Below, in pieces: positions 1 through 9,901 of a stretch of DNA of 64,000 bases. Positions within the stretch are counted from its first letter, which is position 1. The number at the start of each line of letters is the position of its first letter. Under the pieces are notes generated by a model. That model was not told the DNA's origin. It worked only from the letters and a program-made list of their open reading frames with translations, and did no database searches. The stretch spans positions 1 to 64,000 of the forward strand of contig NZ_JBFBCI010000045.1 of assembly GCF_040683095.1 (NCBI RefSeq). The letters run 5' to 3'. Position numbers and translations under genes: made by a program. This DNA is from Sphaerisporangium sp040683095 (GTDB taxonomy: Bacteria > Actinomycetota > Actinomycetes > Streptosporangiales > Streptosporangiaceae).

Positions 1-153
1 CCCCACGACCTTGCGCTGCCCCCCTACCACCACATCACCAAAAACCTATAAAACCTGGTCGACAACACCCACGCGCGGGCGCGGGGCTCGGCCGGCCGAC
101 GACGGGTGGTCTCGGATCCCATAAGAAGTACTCGAAGGAGTTGACGATCCATC

Positions 154-3100
154 GTGGCCGAGACCATCGGCGGAAGCTCCGTTCTCCAGGTCGTGACCGA
201 GCAATCGCGCAGAGTTCTCAGGACGTACGAGGTCGATCCGGGACTCGTCCAGGAGCATGCCAACAGCGAGCGGCGGATCACACAGGGCGGTTACGGTGAT
301 CGCCAGGTGTACGAACTCGTCCAGAACGGCGCCGACGAGATGCGCGACGCTCCAGGTGAGGTCCGTGTCGTCCTGACATCGACTCATCTGTACTGCGCGA
401 ACGAGGGTGCCTCGGTCACGGCCGCCGGCGCCGACACCATTCTTCGGATGAGCGTCTCCCGGAAACGTGGCGGCCAGATCGGTCGGTTCGGCGTCGGCGT
501 CAAATCGGTTCTCAGCATCTCCGACTCCCCTGAGTTCTTCAGCAAGGACGAAGGTGTGGAGATCGGCTTCGGCTTTGACCGGACGTGGTCGGCCGCACAG
601 ATCAAGTCGGTGCACTCCACAGCGGACGAGACCCCGGTCCTCCGCATGGCTCGGGTCCTGGACCCGAAGACGGCCCGTGCGTCCGATCCTGTGCTGGACG
701 AACTCATGACGTGGGCGACCACGGTGGTCCGCCTCCCTCTTCGACCGGACAGCGTCGGAAGGCTCGGCGTCGACCTTGCCAAGTTCCCTGTCGAGTTCTC
801 GCTGTTCTCCTCGCACGTGGACACTGTCACGCTGGAAGATCGACGTTCGGGACGACCGGTGGTGCGTCAGATCTTCCAGCGAGTCGAAGGCATCGACCAC
901 ACCCTTGAAGAGGTACGTCCGGACGGAGCGAGCCTCGATCATCACTGGCGCGTATTCAGGAGAACACACCGTCCCAGCACGACCGCCTTGCGCGCGGCCG
1001 GGGAGCTGCACGATCGACCAGAGATCGACATCGCGTGGGCGGTGCCCTCCCGAGCGCGCGACCGCGGCATCTTCTGGGCGTACTTCCCCACGAACTACGC
1101 GACGACGCTCCGGGGCATACTCAACGCCCCCTGGAAGACCTCAGAAGATCGGCAGAACCTGTTCGATCGCAATGAGTTCAACGACGAGCTGATCAGGGTG
1201 GCCGCGGAGTTGGTCGTCGACTCGCTGCCTCACCTCACAGACCAGGACGATCCCGCCTCCTACATTGATCTTCTCCCCGGCCGCGGACGTGAGGCCCCCC
1301 AGTGGGCGGACAAGAGCCTCACCGACGCCATCTGGGCCGTGGCCGCGCGCAAACCGTCCCTTCCAGACCAGACCGGTCGGCTTCGACACCCGCAGGCGAT
1401 GAAGCTGCACCCAGCCGGCCTGCAGGAGCACTGGCGTGATCTTTGGCAGGGCTACCCGAAGCGGCCCTACGACTGGTGCCACCATTCCGTCGAGAAGCGC
1501 GAGCGTCGCGCCCGGGCGGAGAGGATCATCGAACAGTCAGGCGGTCGGCCGGCCACCGTCCAGGAGTGGCTGCTGGCTCTTGTCTCGGACCGCTCGGCGG
1601 AAGCCTCCGCGCGTGCCATCCGCATCGTCGCCGACATGCGGCAGTCCGACCATCCCATGGCGGGCGAGGCACTCAGGGCTCGGATCCTGCTGACGGAGAG
1701 CGGCGAGCTCGTCCCTCCGGTGCGCGGGAAGGTCTTCCGGCGAAGCGGGGCCGACAACCTGCAGGACACGATGGTCTACGTTCATCCCGACCTGCTCCTG
1801 GACCAGGAGGCCGTGCGGGCACTGGAGTCGCTGGGAATCCAGGAGGCGGACGCGGCAGGTCGCTTCGCGGCCATCGTCGATCAGGGATTCGACGGATATA
1901 GCGATGCCCAGTGGGGCGACTTCTGGCAGCTCGCACGACAGGCGGGCCCCACGCGAGTGCTCGCGACCCTTGAGGCGAGCGGCTTGGACGCCGCACGGGT
2001 CATCAGGGTCCGTGTGATGTCCGGCGGGTGGAAGTCGCTATGGCACTGCCTGCTCCCTGGCCCTGTGGTCCCCAGGGACGGGGCACGCGACGCCAGCCTC
2101 GCCCTCGACCTGGCCTTCCATGCCGACGATCTTTCTTTGTTGAAAGGGCTCGGCCTGGTCGACCGGCCAGTACCGGATCAGGATCCTCGCAAGGAGTGGT
2201 GGTTCGAGCAGTACGTCGAGGCGGTCTGGAAGGGGTACGTCAAGACGCTGCCCAGCACTTCACCCACTCCGCAGCTGAAGAGCATCCGCGTGGACGGCGC
2301 GCACGTTCCCGGCCCGTTGCACTTCCTGCCTGAGCTCAGCGAGGAGGGGCGAGCCGCTTTTCTCGAAGCGCTTCCCGAGCATGCCATCGTCACGAGCTGG
2401 CATCTCCAGCACGGCAGTCAGGCCGCCACCCGGACCAGGGTGGTGTCCCCCCTCGTGTGGATAGCCCGGAAATACGGCTATCTCTCCACATCACAAGGGC
2501 TGCTACCGATTAGGTCATGCGTTGGCCCCCAACTCGCCACGTACCGCGACCTCCTCCCCGTGGCCCGGGTCTCCGACACAGTGGCGGTCGCGCTCAGGTT
2601 GCCATCCGCACTGAGCGATGTCCCACAGCCGATCTGGGACAGGGCCGTTTCCACGGCCGCTGAGAGCGACGTGCACGAGTTCGCCGGCAAGGTGTACGCA
2701 CTGCTGTTCGAGGCGAAGGCGGCCTGGCCGGAGAGCGCCGTGACGCGATCCCGTGTCGGCGACAAGTGGGCGACCGATCGTCCCGACAACGAGATCGCGG
2801 TGACCGCCGACCGGGACGAATATGACACGCTGATCCGCGAACAGATCCCTGCGCTGCTCGTCCCCTCCGTCGAAGCCGCCGAGGCGATGATCGAGACCTG
2901 GGGCATGCTGCGATTCTCCGAGGTGGTCGAGAAGGAGATCCGGTATGTGGCGCAGGCCGAGCCTGTTCTGCTCATCGACGAGTTCCCGCACCTCAAAGTG
3001 AACCGCCGTCCACAGGTGAACGGTTGGTCGCTTGTCCGCTGCAGCGAGTTGGACGAGATCATCAGAACACCGAGCGGGATGCGGACACAGGCACTCGCGG

Positions 3101-4806
3101 AAACCCTCCATGAGAGGAACGTGCTCGTCCTCCGGCCCGAAGACGATTTCGCCGCGCTCGCCGCGATCGATCGGACACTGCGGCTGGGACTCGGCGAGGC
3201 CGGATGTCGTTCGATCCTCAAGTATCGAGAGCAGCAACGAAACGACGAGCATGTGCGTCGCGCGCGCGAGGCGGTCGACCCCGCAGAGAAGATTCTTTTC
3301 CTCGTGGGCGAGGAGGCTCTCCGGCGAGGACTTCCCCAGGGGTTGCTGGAGAGCGATCAGGCCGAGATGGGGCGCGTTCCGGATGCACAGCGGATAGCGA
3401 AACTAGCGATACATGCCCACGGCGAGGCCATTCTGAGCCATCACGGGAAGGATCTGGCGGCCCGCCTACCTGAGGCCCCCACCAGTTTCAGAGGCGACGG
3501 TACGGCACGTCGTTTCACCAGCGACCTGGGACTTCCCGAGAGCTACGCGGGGACGAAGGCCATCCCTCTACCCGCGGAAGAGATCGTTGATGGGCCCATC
3601 GACCTCCCGGCCCTACACCCCTACCAAAGGCAACTGGCCGACAACATGTTCCGTCTGCTGGATCGTGCGCGACCCGGCCGGGCGATGCTGACGCTGCCCA
3701 CGGGCGCCGGCAAGACCCGGGTCGCCGTCGAGGCGGTGATCAACGCGATCAAGGCGCACAGTGTCATGGGACCGGTGCTGTGGATCGCGCAGTCCCGCGA
3801 ACTGTGCGAGCAGGCCGTTCAAAGCTGGCGTTTCCTCTGGTCCAAGGTCGGGCCGCCGAAGGAGCGCTTGACGATCAGTCGGTTGTGGGACGGCAACTCC
3901 GCCACAGCCGTGACCGCGAACGCGCACCTGGTGGTCGCCATCGACGACTCGCTCAAGAATCGTCTGCGGGACGATGAGTACGAATGGCTCCGGCAAGCCG
4001 CAGTGGTGATCGTGGACGAGGCGCACTCCGCCTTGGCACCCACCTACACCGAGATCTTCCGGCATCTTGGACTCACCTTCACCAAGACGGAACGGCCGCT
4101 CATCGGCCTCACGGCGACCCCGTTCCGCAGCACGAACGAAGAGCAGACCCGTCTGCTCATCGACCGTTTCGGGTCCACCCGGCTCGATGAGGGCGTCTTC
4201 GACGGCGATCCATACGAGATCTTGCAGCGACAGGGCGTCCTGGCACGCGCGGAACATCGGCCACTGGTCGGCGCGACGATCAGCCTCACGCCCGAAGAGC
4301 TCAAAAAGGCCGATTTCCGGGGGCTTCCGACCAGCGCCGAGGCACGATTGGCGGCCGACGAGGAACGCAACGACATGCTGATCAAGGAGATCGCCGCGCT
4401 GGATTCCAGCTGGCCGGTGCTGTTGTTCGCGGCCTCGGTGAATCATGCTCAATTGCTGGTGGCCCGGCTCAACGGCCGTGGAATTTCCTCTCGTGTCATC
4501 GAATCCGCGACACCCGCCTCGGAGAGAGCACGCATCATCGAGGACTTCCGCAATCGGAGGATCCGTGTCATCGCGAACTTCGGTGTGCTCGCGCAGGGTT
4601 TCGACGCCCCGGCCACGCGCGCGGTCGTGGTCGCCCGTCCCACCTACAGTCCCAACGTCTATCAGCAGATGATCGGCCGTGGGCTGCGGGGACCTAAGAA
4701 CGGCGGCAACGAGGTGTGCCTCATCCTCGACGTGCAGGACAACATCACGAACTTCGGTGAGGCACTCGCCTTCACCCGGTTCGAACACCTCTGGAGCAAG
4801 AAATGA
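154..4806 (+). CDS. Sacsin-like GHKL ATPase fused to SF2 DEAH helicase
   Basis: The 1550-residue protein has two recognisable ATPase modules. The N-terminus carries a GHKL/sacsin-type ATP-binding fold: N-box ELVQNGADE at residues 54-62 and the glycine loop RFGVGVKS near 110. The C-terminal 400 residues are a superfamily 2 helicase: Walker A LPTGAGKT (1181-1188), DEAH box (1288-1291), motif III TATPF, and motif VI GRGLRG near 1508. Roughly 850 residues between them match nothing I recognise. The GTG start has GAAGGAG at 134-140. The stop overlaps the next ATG by four bases (ATGA), so translation is probably coupled to the UvrD-like gene. In the family, sacsin-type GHKL domains occur in bacterial conflict genes next to helicases, and a role in phage sensing or DNA remodelling is my inference. 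Codon use is less GC-rich than in the two-component and chaperone genes further on. I am confident of the domains, not of the function. Confidence 0.88.
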   Translation: MAETIGGSSVLQVVTEQSRRVLRTYEVDPGLVQEHANSERRITQGGYGDRQVYELVQNGADEMRDAPGEVRVVLTSTHLYCANEGASVTAAGADTILRMSVSRKRGGQIGRFGVGVKSVLSISDSPEFFSKDEGVEIGFGFDRTWSAAQIKSVHSTADETPVLRMARVLDPKTARASDPVLDELMTWATTVVRLPLRPDSVGRLGVDLAKFPVEFSLFSSHVDTVTLEDRRSGRPVVRQIFQRVEGIDHTLEEVRPDGASLDHHWRVFRRTHRPSTTALRAAGELHDRPEIDIAWAVPSRARDRGIFWAYFPTNYATTLRGILNAPWKTSEDRQNLFDRNEFNDELIRVAAELVVDSLPHLTDQDDPASYIDLLPGRGREAPQWADKSLTDAIWAVAARKPSLPDQTGRLRHPQAMKLHPAGLQEHWRDLWQGYPKRPYDWCHHSVEKRERRARAERIIEQSGGRPATVQEWLLALVSDRSAEASARAIRIVADMRQSDHPMAGEALRARILLTESGELVPPVRGKVFRRSGADNLQDTMVYVHPDLLLDQEAVRALESLGIQEADAAGRFAAIVDQGFDGYSDAQWGDFWQLARQAGPTRVLATLEASGLDAARVIRVRVMSGGWKSLWHCLLPGPVVPRDGARDASLALDLAFHADDLSLLKGLGLVDRPVPDQDPRKEWWFEQYVEAVWKGYVKTLPSTSPTPQLKSIRVDGAHVPGPLHFLPELSEEGRAAFLEALPEHAIVTSWHLQHGSQAATRTRVVSPLVWIARKYGYLSTSQGLLPIRSCVGPQLATYRDLLPVARVSDTVAVALRLPSALSDVPQPIWDRAVSTAAESDVHEFAGKVYALLFEAKAAWPESAVTRSRVGDKWATDRPDNEIAVTADRDEYDTLIREQIPALLVPSVEAAEAMIETWGMLRFSEVVEKEIRYVAQAEPVLLIDEFPHLKVNRRPQVNGWSLVRCSELDEIIRTPSGMRTQALAETLHERNVLVLRPEDDFAALAAIDRTLRLGLGEAGCRSILKYREQQRNDEHVRRAREAVDPAEKILFLVGEEALRRGLPQGLLESDQAEMGRVPDAQRIAKLAIHAHGEAILSHHGKDLAARLPEAPTSFRGDGTARRFTSDLGLPESYAGTKAIPLPAEEIVDGPIDLPALHPYQRQLADNMFRLLDRARPGRAMLTLPTGAGKTRVAVEAVINAIKAHSVMGPVLWIAQSRELCEQAVQSWRFLWSKVGPPKERLTISRLWDGNSATAVTANAHLVVAIDDSLKNRLRDDEYEWLRQAAVVIVDEAHSALAPTYTEIFRHLGLTFTKTERPLIGLTATPFRSTNEEQTRLLIDRFGSTRLDEGVFDGDPYEILQRQGVLARAEHRPLVGATISLTPEELKKADFRGLPTSAEARLAADEERNDMLIKEIAALDSSWPVLLFAASVNHAQLLVARLNGRGISSRVIESATPASERARIIEDFRNRRIRVIANFGVLAQGFDAPATRAVVVARPTYSPNVYQQMIGRGLRGPKNGGNEVCLILDVQDNITNFGEALAFTRFEHLWSKK

Positions 4807-6710
4807 CCGGCCCCTTCGAAGACACCCCGGAACTCACCGCCGAACAAAAAGAGGTCGTTCGGCTACCCGACGACGCCCGGGCCCTCGTCATCGCCGGAGC
4901 CGGTGCGGGCAAGACCTACACTTTGGTGAGACGCCTCGACACCCTCGTGGAACGGGACCAGCTGAGCGCAGGAGATCTACTGGTACTCAGTTTCTCCCGG
5001 GCGGCCGTACGTGAGCTGAAAGAGCGGCTCGCACGTCACGGTGAAGCCTCTCGGCATGTTCGTGTCCAGACGTTCGACTCCTGGGCGTTGGAACTCCTTT
5101 TGGAGATGGACCCCGAGGGTGATTGGAGATCACGCGCTTTTGACGAGCGCATCGAGGCGGCGGCCGACGTCATCGAGAGATACGGCCTCGACGAGCTGTA
5201 CGACGACCTTCGCCACGTCGTCATCGATGAGGTCCAAGACCTCGTCGGCAGCCGACGGGACCTGGTGGAGACCCTGCTGGATACCCAGAACTGCGGCTTC
5301 ACCGTCGTAGGCGATCCGGCGCAGGCGATCTATGGATTCCAGGTGCCCGAGGCGGAGCGCACGGGAGAGAATGGCCGCTTCTTCGACTGGCTGAGAAGCC
5401 GCTTCGGAGACGAACTGGTCGAGCTCCGGCTCACTCGCAACTTCCGGGCCCGAACCGAAGAGGCCGAGATCGCGCTCGCGTTCGGTCCGGCACTTCAGGC
5501 GGGTACCGCGAGATCCGCCGAAAAGTTGTACCGAGCATTGCGGAACTCTCTCCAGGAAACCCTCCTGATGGGCGATCTCGAGGACCCGTTCGTTCACGAG
5601 AGTCTTCGAGACCACGAAGGAACGACAGCGATCTTGTGTCGTACGAACGGTCAGGCCTTGCTGGTGTCCGGGCAGCTCCGTGCGGGCGGAGTCGATCACC
5701 GTTTACAGCGCTCGGCACGTGATCGAGTGGTGCCGGCATGGCTGTCCTTGCTGTTCCGCGCGATCGACGGCTCGATGTTGTCGCAGTCGCGGTTTCTGGA
5801 GGTGGTCGGGGACCAGGCCATGCTCGATGAAGCGGACCATTCTCGGCTTTGGAACATGCTCCTGCGCACCGGACGGGGGCGAGGGCGAGCACTCGATCTG
5901 GCGCGGTTGCGCACGGCCATCATCAACGGCGGACTTCCCGACGAACTCACGGCCCAGCCCACCGCACAACTGATCGTGTCGTCGGTGCACAGGGCCAAGG
6001 GGTTGGAGTTCGACCGGGTCATCGTCGTCGATCCCGGACCTTTACGGGAGGAGGGCGGCAGATCTGTCGATATCGGTGAGGAGGCCCGCACTCTGTATGT
6101 GGCGCTCACGCGAGCACGACAGGAATTGATGCATCTGAACTCTCCCCGAACAGTGCCGTCGTACGTCAGGAAAGTCGGTCGACAGGAGCGCTGGGGTGTT
6201 TATCACATGGGCAAGAAGAGCCTGCGGCTCGGCGTGGAATTGATCGCTGGTGATGTCGATACGGTGGAACCTCCCGGCTCGCCCGGCGACCTTCCCGGCG
6301 TGCGGTACGAGCACACGGCGCTTGACCTCCAGGATCTGCTCCTTGACAAGGTGCGATCCGGTGACGAAGTGATGCTTGGGCGCATCGACGGTGAACCGGC
6401 GGACGCGGATCGGAGTCCAAGGTACACGGTCACACTCAAGGACAACGGGTGTCCCATAGGTATCACCTCTGAATCCTTCTCAAGGGACCTCTACGACTAC
6501 ATGCGAATCTTCAGAAACCACGCCCCGTCTTCATGGCCCAGAACGATCAGTGGCCTCGCCATCGACACGATCGAAACGGTGGCCGGAAGTGTCTCGGCCG
6601 GCTCCCTGTCCGGACTGGGATCACATGGCGTGTGGGCGGCTCCGCGTCTGTTCGGGCTCGGCAGATTCACCTATGACGAGGCTTCGGCCAAGGAGGGCGA
6701 CCGTGCCTGA
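4803..6710 (+). CDS. UvrD/Rep-like SF1 helicase
   Basis: 635-residue superfamily 1A helicase. Visible motifs in order: Walker A AGAGAGKT (residues 31-38), DEVQD box (142-146) in place of the usual DExQD, motif IV/V HRAKGLEFDRV beginning at 396, and motif VI YVALTRAR beginning at 432. The last ~185 residues (after about 450) fall beyond the helicase core and match neither a Tudor tail nor a PD-(D/E)xK nuclease that I can see. The start overlaps the preceding stop by 4 bp, and the end overlaps the DrmA-like start by 8 bp, so all are one transcript. UvrD-type helicases work with nucleases in several defence systems (for example GajB in Gabija), but no nuclease domain is apparent here. A role in unwinding or displacing protein from invading DNA is inferred from context. 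Confidence 0.9.
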   Translation: MTGPFEDTPELTAEQKEVVRLPDDARALVIAGAGAGKTYTLVRRLDTLVERDQLSAGDLLVLSFSRAAVRELKERLARHGEASRHVRVQTFDSWALELLLEMDPEGDWRSRAFDERIEAAADVIERYGLDELYDDLRHVVIDEVQDLVGSRRDLVETLLDTQNCGFTVVGDPAQAIYGFQVPEAERTGENGRFFDWLRSRFGDELVELRLTRNFRARTEEAEIALAFGPALQAGTARSAEKLYRALRNSLQETLLMGDLEDPFVHESLRDHEGTTAILCRTNGQALLVSGQLRAGGVDHRLQRSARDRVVPAWLSLLFRAIDGSMLSQSRFLEVVGDQAMLDEADHSRLWNMLLRTGRGRGRALDLARLRTAIINGGLPDELTAQPTAQLIVSSVHRAKGLEFDRVIVVDPGPLREEGGRSVDIGEEARTLYVALTRARQELMHLNSPRTVPSYVRKVGRQERWGVYHMGKKSLRLGVELIAGDVDTVEPPGSPGDLPGVRYEHTALDLQDLLLDKVRSGDEVMLGRIDGEPADADRSPRYTVTLKDNGCPIGITSESFSRDLYDYMRIFRNHAPSSWPRTISGLAIDTIETVAGSVSAGSLSGLGSHGVWAAPRLFGLGRFTYDEASAKEGDRA

Positions 6711-9700
6711 TCACGCCGAGCATTACCGATTCCGGGCCGAGCTGGTCGAACGGCTCCGGGAGGATCTCCTCGGACCGGCCGGCGGGGAGAATGAGATCGT
6801 CTTGGATCCCCCGATCACCACGTATGCCGCTGGAATTTTGTTCCCCCGCCGTAGAGACAAAGATGAATCCCAGGAGGAGCAGAGGGAAAAGGATGCCGAT
6901 CTGGCGCCCGCCCGACTTGCCGTCGAGGAAGTGCCCGACACCGGCGTCTCGCTTGCGAACGTCCAAGCCCCCTCGTCGATGGGTCTCACATTCGCGGTCG
7001 ATCCCGGTCGTTCCACAACGGTGTTGATCAACCCCTCCGCGGCGATATACGAGCCCATCGACCATGCCAGCAACGTCGTGAAGGCCCATCGGGCAGAACG
7101 CCGGTCCACCGAAAAGCTGAAGGCTCGATGGCGTCGTAAGCCGCTGGAGATCCCACCCGTCCGTGTCGATGTGACCGAACCCGGACAGCGCACAGAGACG
7201 ATGGCGCCTGGATTGGAACTGAGGTTGCGGATTCGTAGGCCGACAAACGGCGCCGTCGCGATCACCGCCACCTTGGTCAACGTGCATGAACTCGCTAGGG
7301 GCGCCCTGCAGGATACGCACTGCTTCTTTCAGCCTGTACTTCAAGTCGAAGGGCCGGAAGGAACCGTCCCTCTGGTAGAACGCCCGGTGCCGGTAGGGTC
7401 CAGCGAGAACGAGGTCCTGGTCAACAAACTACTGCACCGTCATGCCCCTACCTTCGCGGTCGGGCACGGTTGTGCCGCCGCATGGCAGTGGACACCACCA
7501 CCCGTACGTGGCGCGGTTCGAGAAAAGGCCACCGCTGCCGCCGTCTCGGCGGTCTGGTCGTCGTTCGTTCCGACTCATGACGTCCTACTCGCCGACTCGA
7601 ACCCCGAGTTCGACATTCCGACCCTTGACATGCTTCACCTCGCCAATGCACCGGACACCGAGGTGGTCAGCGCATTGCATGGCCTGCTTTCGGGCTACCG
7701 CGCCTGGATCGCCGACCGCTCCATGGAAGCGGACGAACTGCGAGACACCGAATACAAGGAGGTCGCGCGGCAGCAGATCGACCAATGCCGACTCATCGCC
7801 GACCGCATGGCCGGCGGCATCGCCCTACTCGGCCAGACGCCCGAAGCGATGACCGCGTTTCGCCTCGCCAATCAAGCCATGGCACTCCAGCGAGGACGAA
7901 GCTCCTGGATCAAGGCTCGACGGAAGGGCGACGTAGAACTCACCGGGCGTTGGCGTCCCTTCCAGATCGCCTTCCTGCTCATCTGTCTGGAGAGCATCAC
8001 CGACCACGACCATCCTGATCGTCCGATCGCAGACCTGCTGTGGTTCCCGACCGGTGGCGGCAAGACCGAGGCATATCTCGGCCTCATCGCGTACACGGTA
8101 TTCCTTCGTCGTATCCGCGGAGGTGTACGCGGCGGTGGAGTGACGGCGCTGATGCGCTACACGTTGCGTCTCCTCACCTTGCAACAGTTCGAACGAGCCG
8201 CAACTCTCATCTGCGCGATGGAGACGATGCGCCGTGACGACGAGGTCCGGCTCGGTGCCGAGGAGATCTCACTGGGGATGTGGGTCGGCAAGGCGGCCAC
8301 CCCGAACACTCTGAAGGCGGCCGCCGCCAGCATCGCGGCACTTCGGGACGGCGCAGAACTACTTGAGGAGAATCCGGTACAACTGCGTACTTGTCCCTGG
8401 TGCGGCACCGAGATGAGCGAGGAGGACTACGAGGTCGCCGACGATCTCGCCACGATGAGCATCACGTGTCCCGCGGAAGACTGCGCTTTCCATTCGGGCT
8501 TGCCCGTACATGTCGTCGACGAGGCGATCTACAAGGCACGTCCCACGCTCGTCATCGCGACCGTCGACAAGTTCGCCCAGATCGCGTGGCGTGCTGAAGT
8601 CGCCGCACTCTTCAACCTCGACCGTCCGGACGGAACACCGCCACCGGAACTGATCGTGCAGGACGAGTTACATCTGATCTCAGGACCGCTGGGAACACTC
8701 ACAGGCCTCTATGAGACCGCGATCGACGTGGCCGCCGCCCAGCCGAAGATCCTCGCCTCGACCGCCACGATCCGACGAGCCGGACAGCAGGGAAAGGCAC
8801 TGTTCGACCGAGAGGTCAGTCAGTTCCCGCCCGCGGGGCTGGACTCTCGAGATTCCTGGTTCGCGGTCGAGGCGCCGGCCGACAGAAAGGGCTCGCGCCT
8901 GTACGTAGGGCTCATGACACCGAGCACGAGTCAGGCGACTCTGCTGGTTCGTGCATACGCCGCCCTGCTCCATCACGCCGGACAGGTCAGAGGCGAGTAC
9001 GCCGTGCGGGACGCCTACTGGACCCTCATCGGGTACTTCAACAGTCTGCGACTCCTCGCCGCCGCCGAACTACAGGTCAATGACGACGTCCAGGATCGAC
9101 TGCAGTTACTCGCCGAACGGGCCGGCGTTCACACGCGCCCGGCGGACCTACAAACGGAGCTCACGAGTCGAGTGAAGTCGAGCGAGATTCCGACACGTTT
9201 GAAGAGTCTGGAACTGGCACTTCCGAACGAGCCCTTCGACACCGTCCTCGCGACGAATATGATCTCGGTCGGTGTGGACGTCGATCGCCTCGGCCTGATG
9301 ACCGTCATGGGCCAGCCCCAGACCACCGCCGAATACATCCAGGCCACAAGCCGTGTAGGCAGACGGCATCCGGGCCTGGTTGTGACGTTGCTCAACGCGG
9401 CACGCTCCCGTGACAGGTCGCATTACGAGAACTTTCTCTCGTACCACTCCGCCCTGTACCGACAGGTGGAGTCCACGAGCGTGACGCCGTTCTCCGCCCG
9501 CGCACGCGATCGTGGTCTGCACGCCGTACTGATCGGCCTCGCGCGGTTGACCCGGGAGGAGGCACGGCCCAACAAGGCCGCAGCAAACGTGGAGCAGTTC
9601 CTCGACAAGCTACAGGATCTCTGCGATGTGATCCTTTTCAGAGTCAAAGAGGTGGCACCGGAGGAACTCGATGCCACCCGCCGAGACCTTGAAATCATCA

Positions 9701-9900
9701 TCGACCACTGGCGTGATCTCGCCGAATCGAACTCCGAGCTGGTCTACGAGGCTCCGTACACGTACAAACGCAGTGAACCGAGAGAGCGGGACGCGGCCCT
9801 TCTCCGTTCTTACTCTGATGAAGATCTCGAGGACGGCCTCACGACCCTGTGGAGTCTCCGCGATGTAGACGTCGAGTCCGACCTGTATCTGGAGAGGTGA
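6703..9900 (+). CDS. drmA: DrmA-like DISARM helicase
   Basis: 1065-residue helicase of the DrmA type. Walker A is FPTGGGKT (residues 448-455) and the DExH box is DELH (654-657). A zinc-binding pair sits between them (C564/C567 with C589/C594). The C-terminal motor lobe holds SVGVDVDRLGLM and the Q-x-T-S-R-V-G-R arginine-finger motif, followed by the long tail normal in this family. GTG at 6703 is chosen because AGGAGG lies at 6691-6696; the open frame extends upstream but only as a shadow of the previous gene. It overlaps that gene by 8 bp, and the DrmB-like gene follows 1 bp after the stop. In DISARM, DrmA pairs with DrmB to bind and unwind DNA; the adjacent DUF1998 partner supports this assignment. 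Length is typical for DrmA. Confidence 0.88.
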   Translation: MPDHAEHYRFRAELVERLREDLLGPAGGENEIVLDPPITTYAAGILFPRRRDKDESQEEQREKDADLAPARLAVEEVPDTGVSLANVQAPSSMGLTFAVDPGRSTTVLINPSAAIYEPIDHASNVVKAHRAERRSTEKLKARWRRKPLEIPPVRVDVTEPGQRTETMAPGLELRLRIRRPTNGAVAITATLVNVHELARGALQDTHCFFQPVLQVEGPEGTVPLVERPVPVGSSENEVLVNKLLHRHAPTFAVGHGCAAAWQWTPPPVRGAVREKATAAAVSAVWSSFVPTHDVLLADSNPEFDIPTLDMLHLANAPDTEVVSALHGLLSGYRAWIADRSMEADELRDTEYKEVARQQIDQCRLIADRMAGGIALLGQTPEAMTAFRLANQAMALQRGRSSWIKARRKGDVELTGRWRPFQIAFLLICLESITDHDHPDRPIADLLWFPTGGGKTEAYLGLIAYTVFLRRIRGGVRGGGVTALMRYTLRLLTLQQFERAATLICAMETMRRDDEVRLGAEEISLGMWVGKAATPNTLKAAAASIAALRDGAELLEENPVQLRTCPWCGTEMSEEDYEVADDLATMSITCPAEDCAFHSGLPVHVVDEAIYKARPTLVIATVDKFAQIAWRAEVAALFNLDRPDGTPPPELIVQDELHLISGPLGTLTGLYETAIDVAAAQPKILASTATIRRAGQQGKALFDREVSQFPPAGLDSRDSWFAVEAPADRKGSRLYVGLMTPSTSQATLLVRAYAALLHHAGQVRGEYAVRDAYWTLIGYFNSLRLLAAAELQVNDDVQDRLQLLAERAGVHTRPADLQTELTSRVKSSEIPTRLKSLELALPNEPFDTVLATNMISVGVDVDRLGLMTVMGQPQTTAEYIQATSRVGRRHPGLVVTLLNAARSRDRSHYENFLSYHSALYRQVESTSVTPFSARARDRGLHAVLIGLARLTREEARPNKAAANVEQFLDKLQDLCDVILFRVKEVAPEELDATRRDLEIIIDHWRDLAESNSELVYEAPYTYKRSEPRERDAALLRSYSDEDLEDGLTTLWSLRDVDVESDLYLER

Positions 9901-9901
9901 C

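Noticed and set aside
1..51. Plus-strand frame ending in TAA at 49-51 (PHDLALPPYHHITKNL) that could be the tail of an upstream gene
   Set aside because: Only 16 residues are visible, with no family match. It cannot be told from chance, so it is not called. Genes just upstream of this window would matter for the defence cassette.
46..1011. Long minus-strand frame opposite the start of the first gene
   Set aside because: It is an antisense shadow; the plus-strand frame has clear ATPase motifs and a good ribosome binding site.
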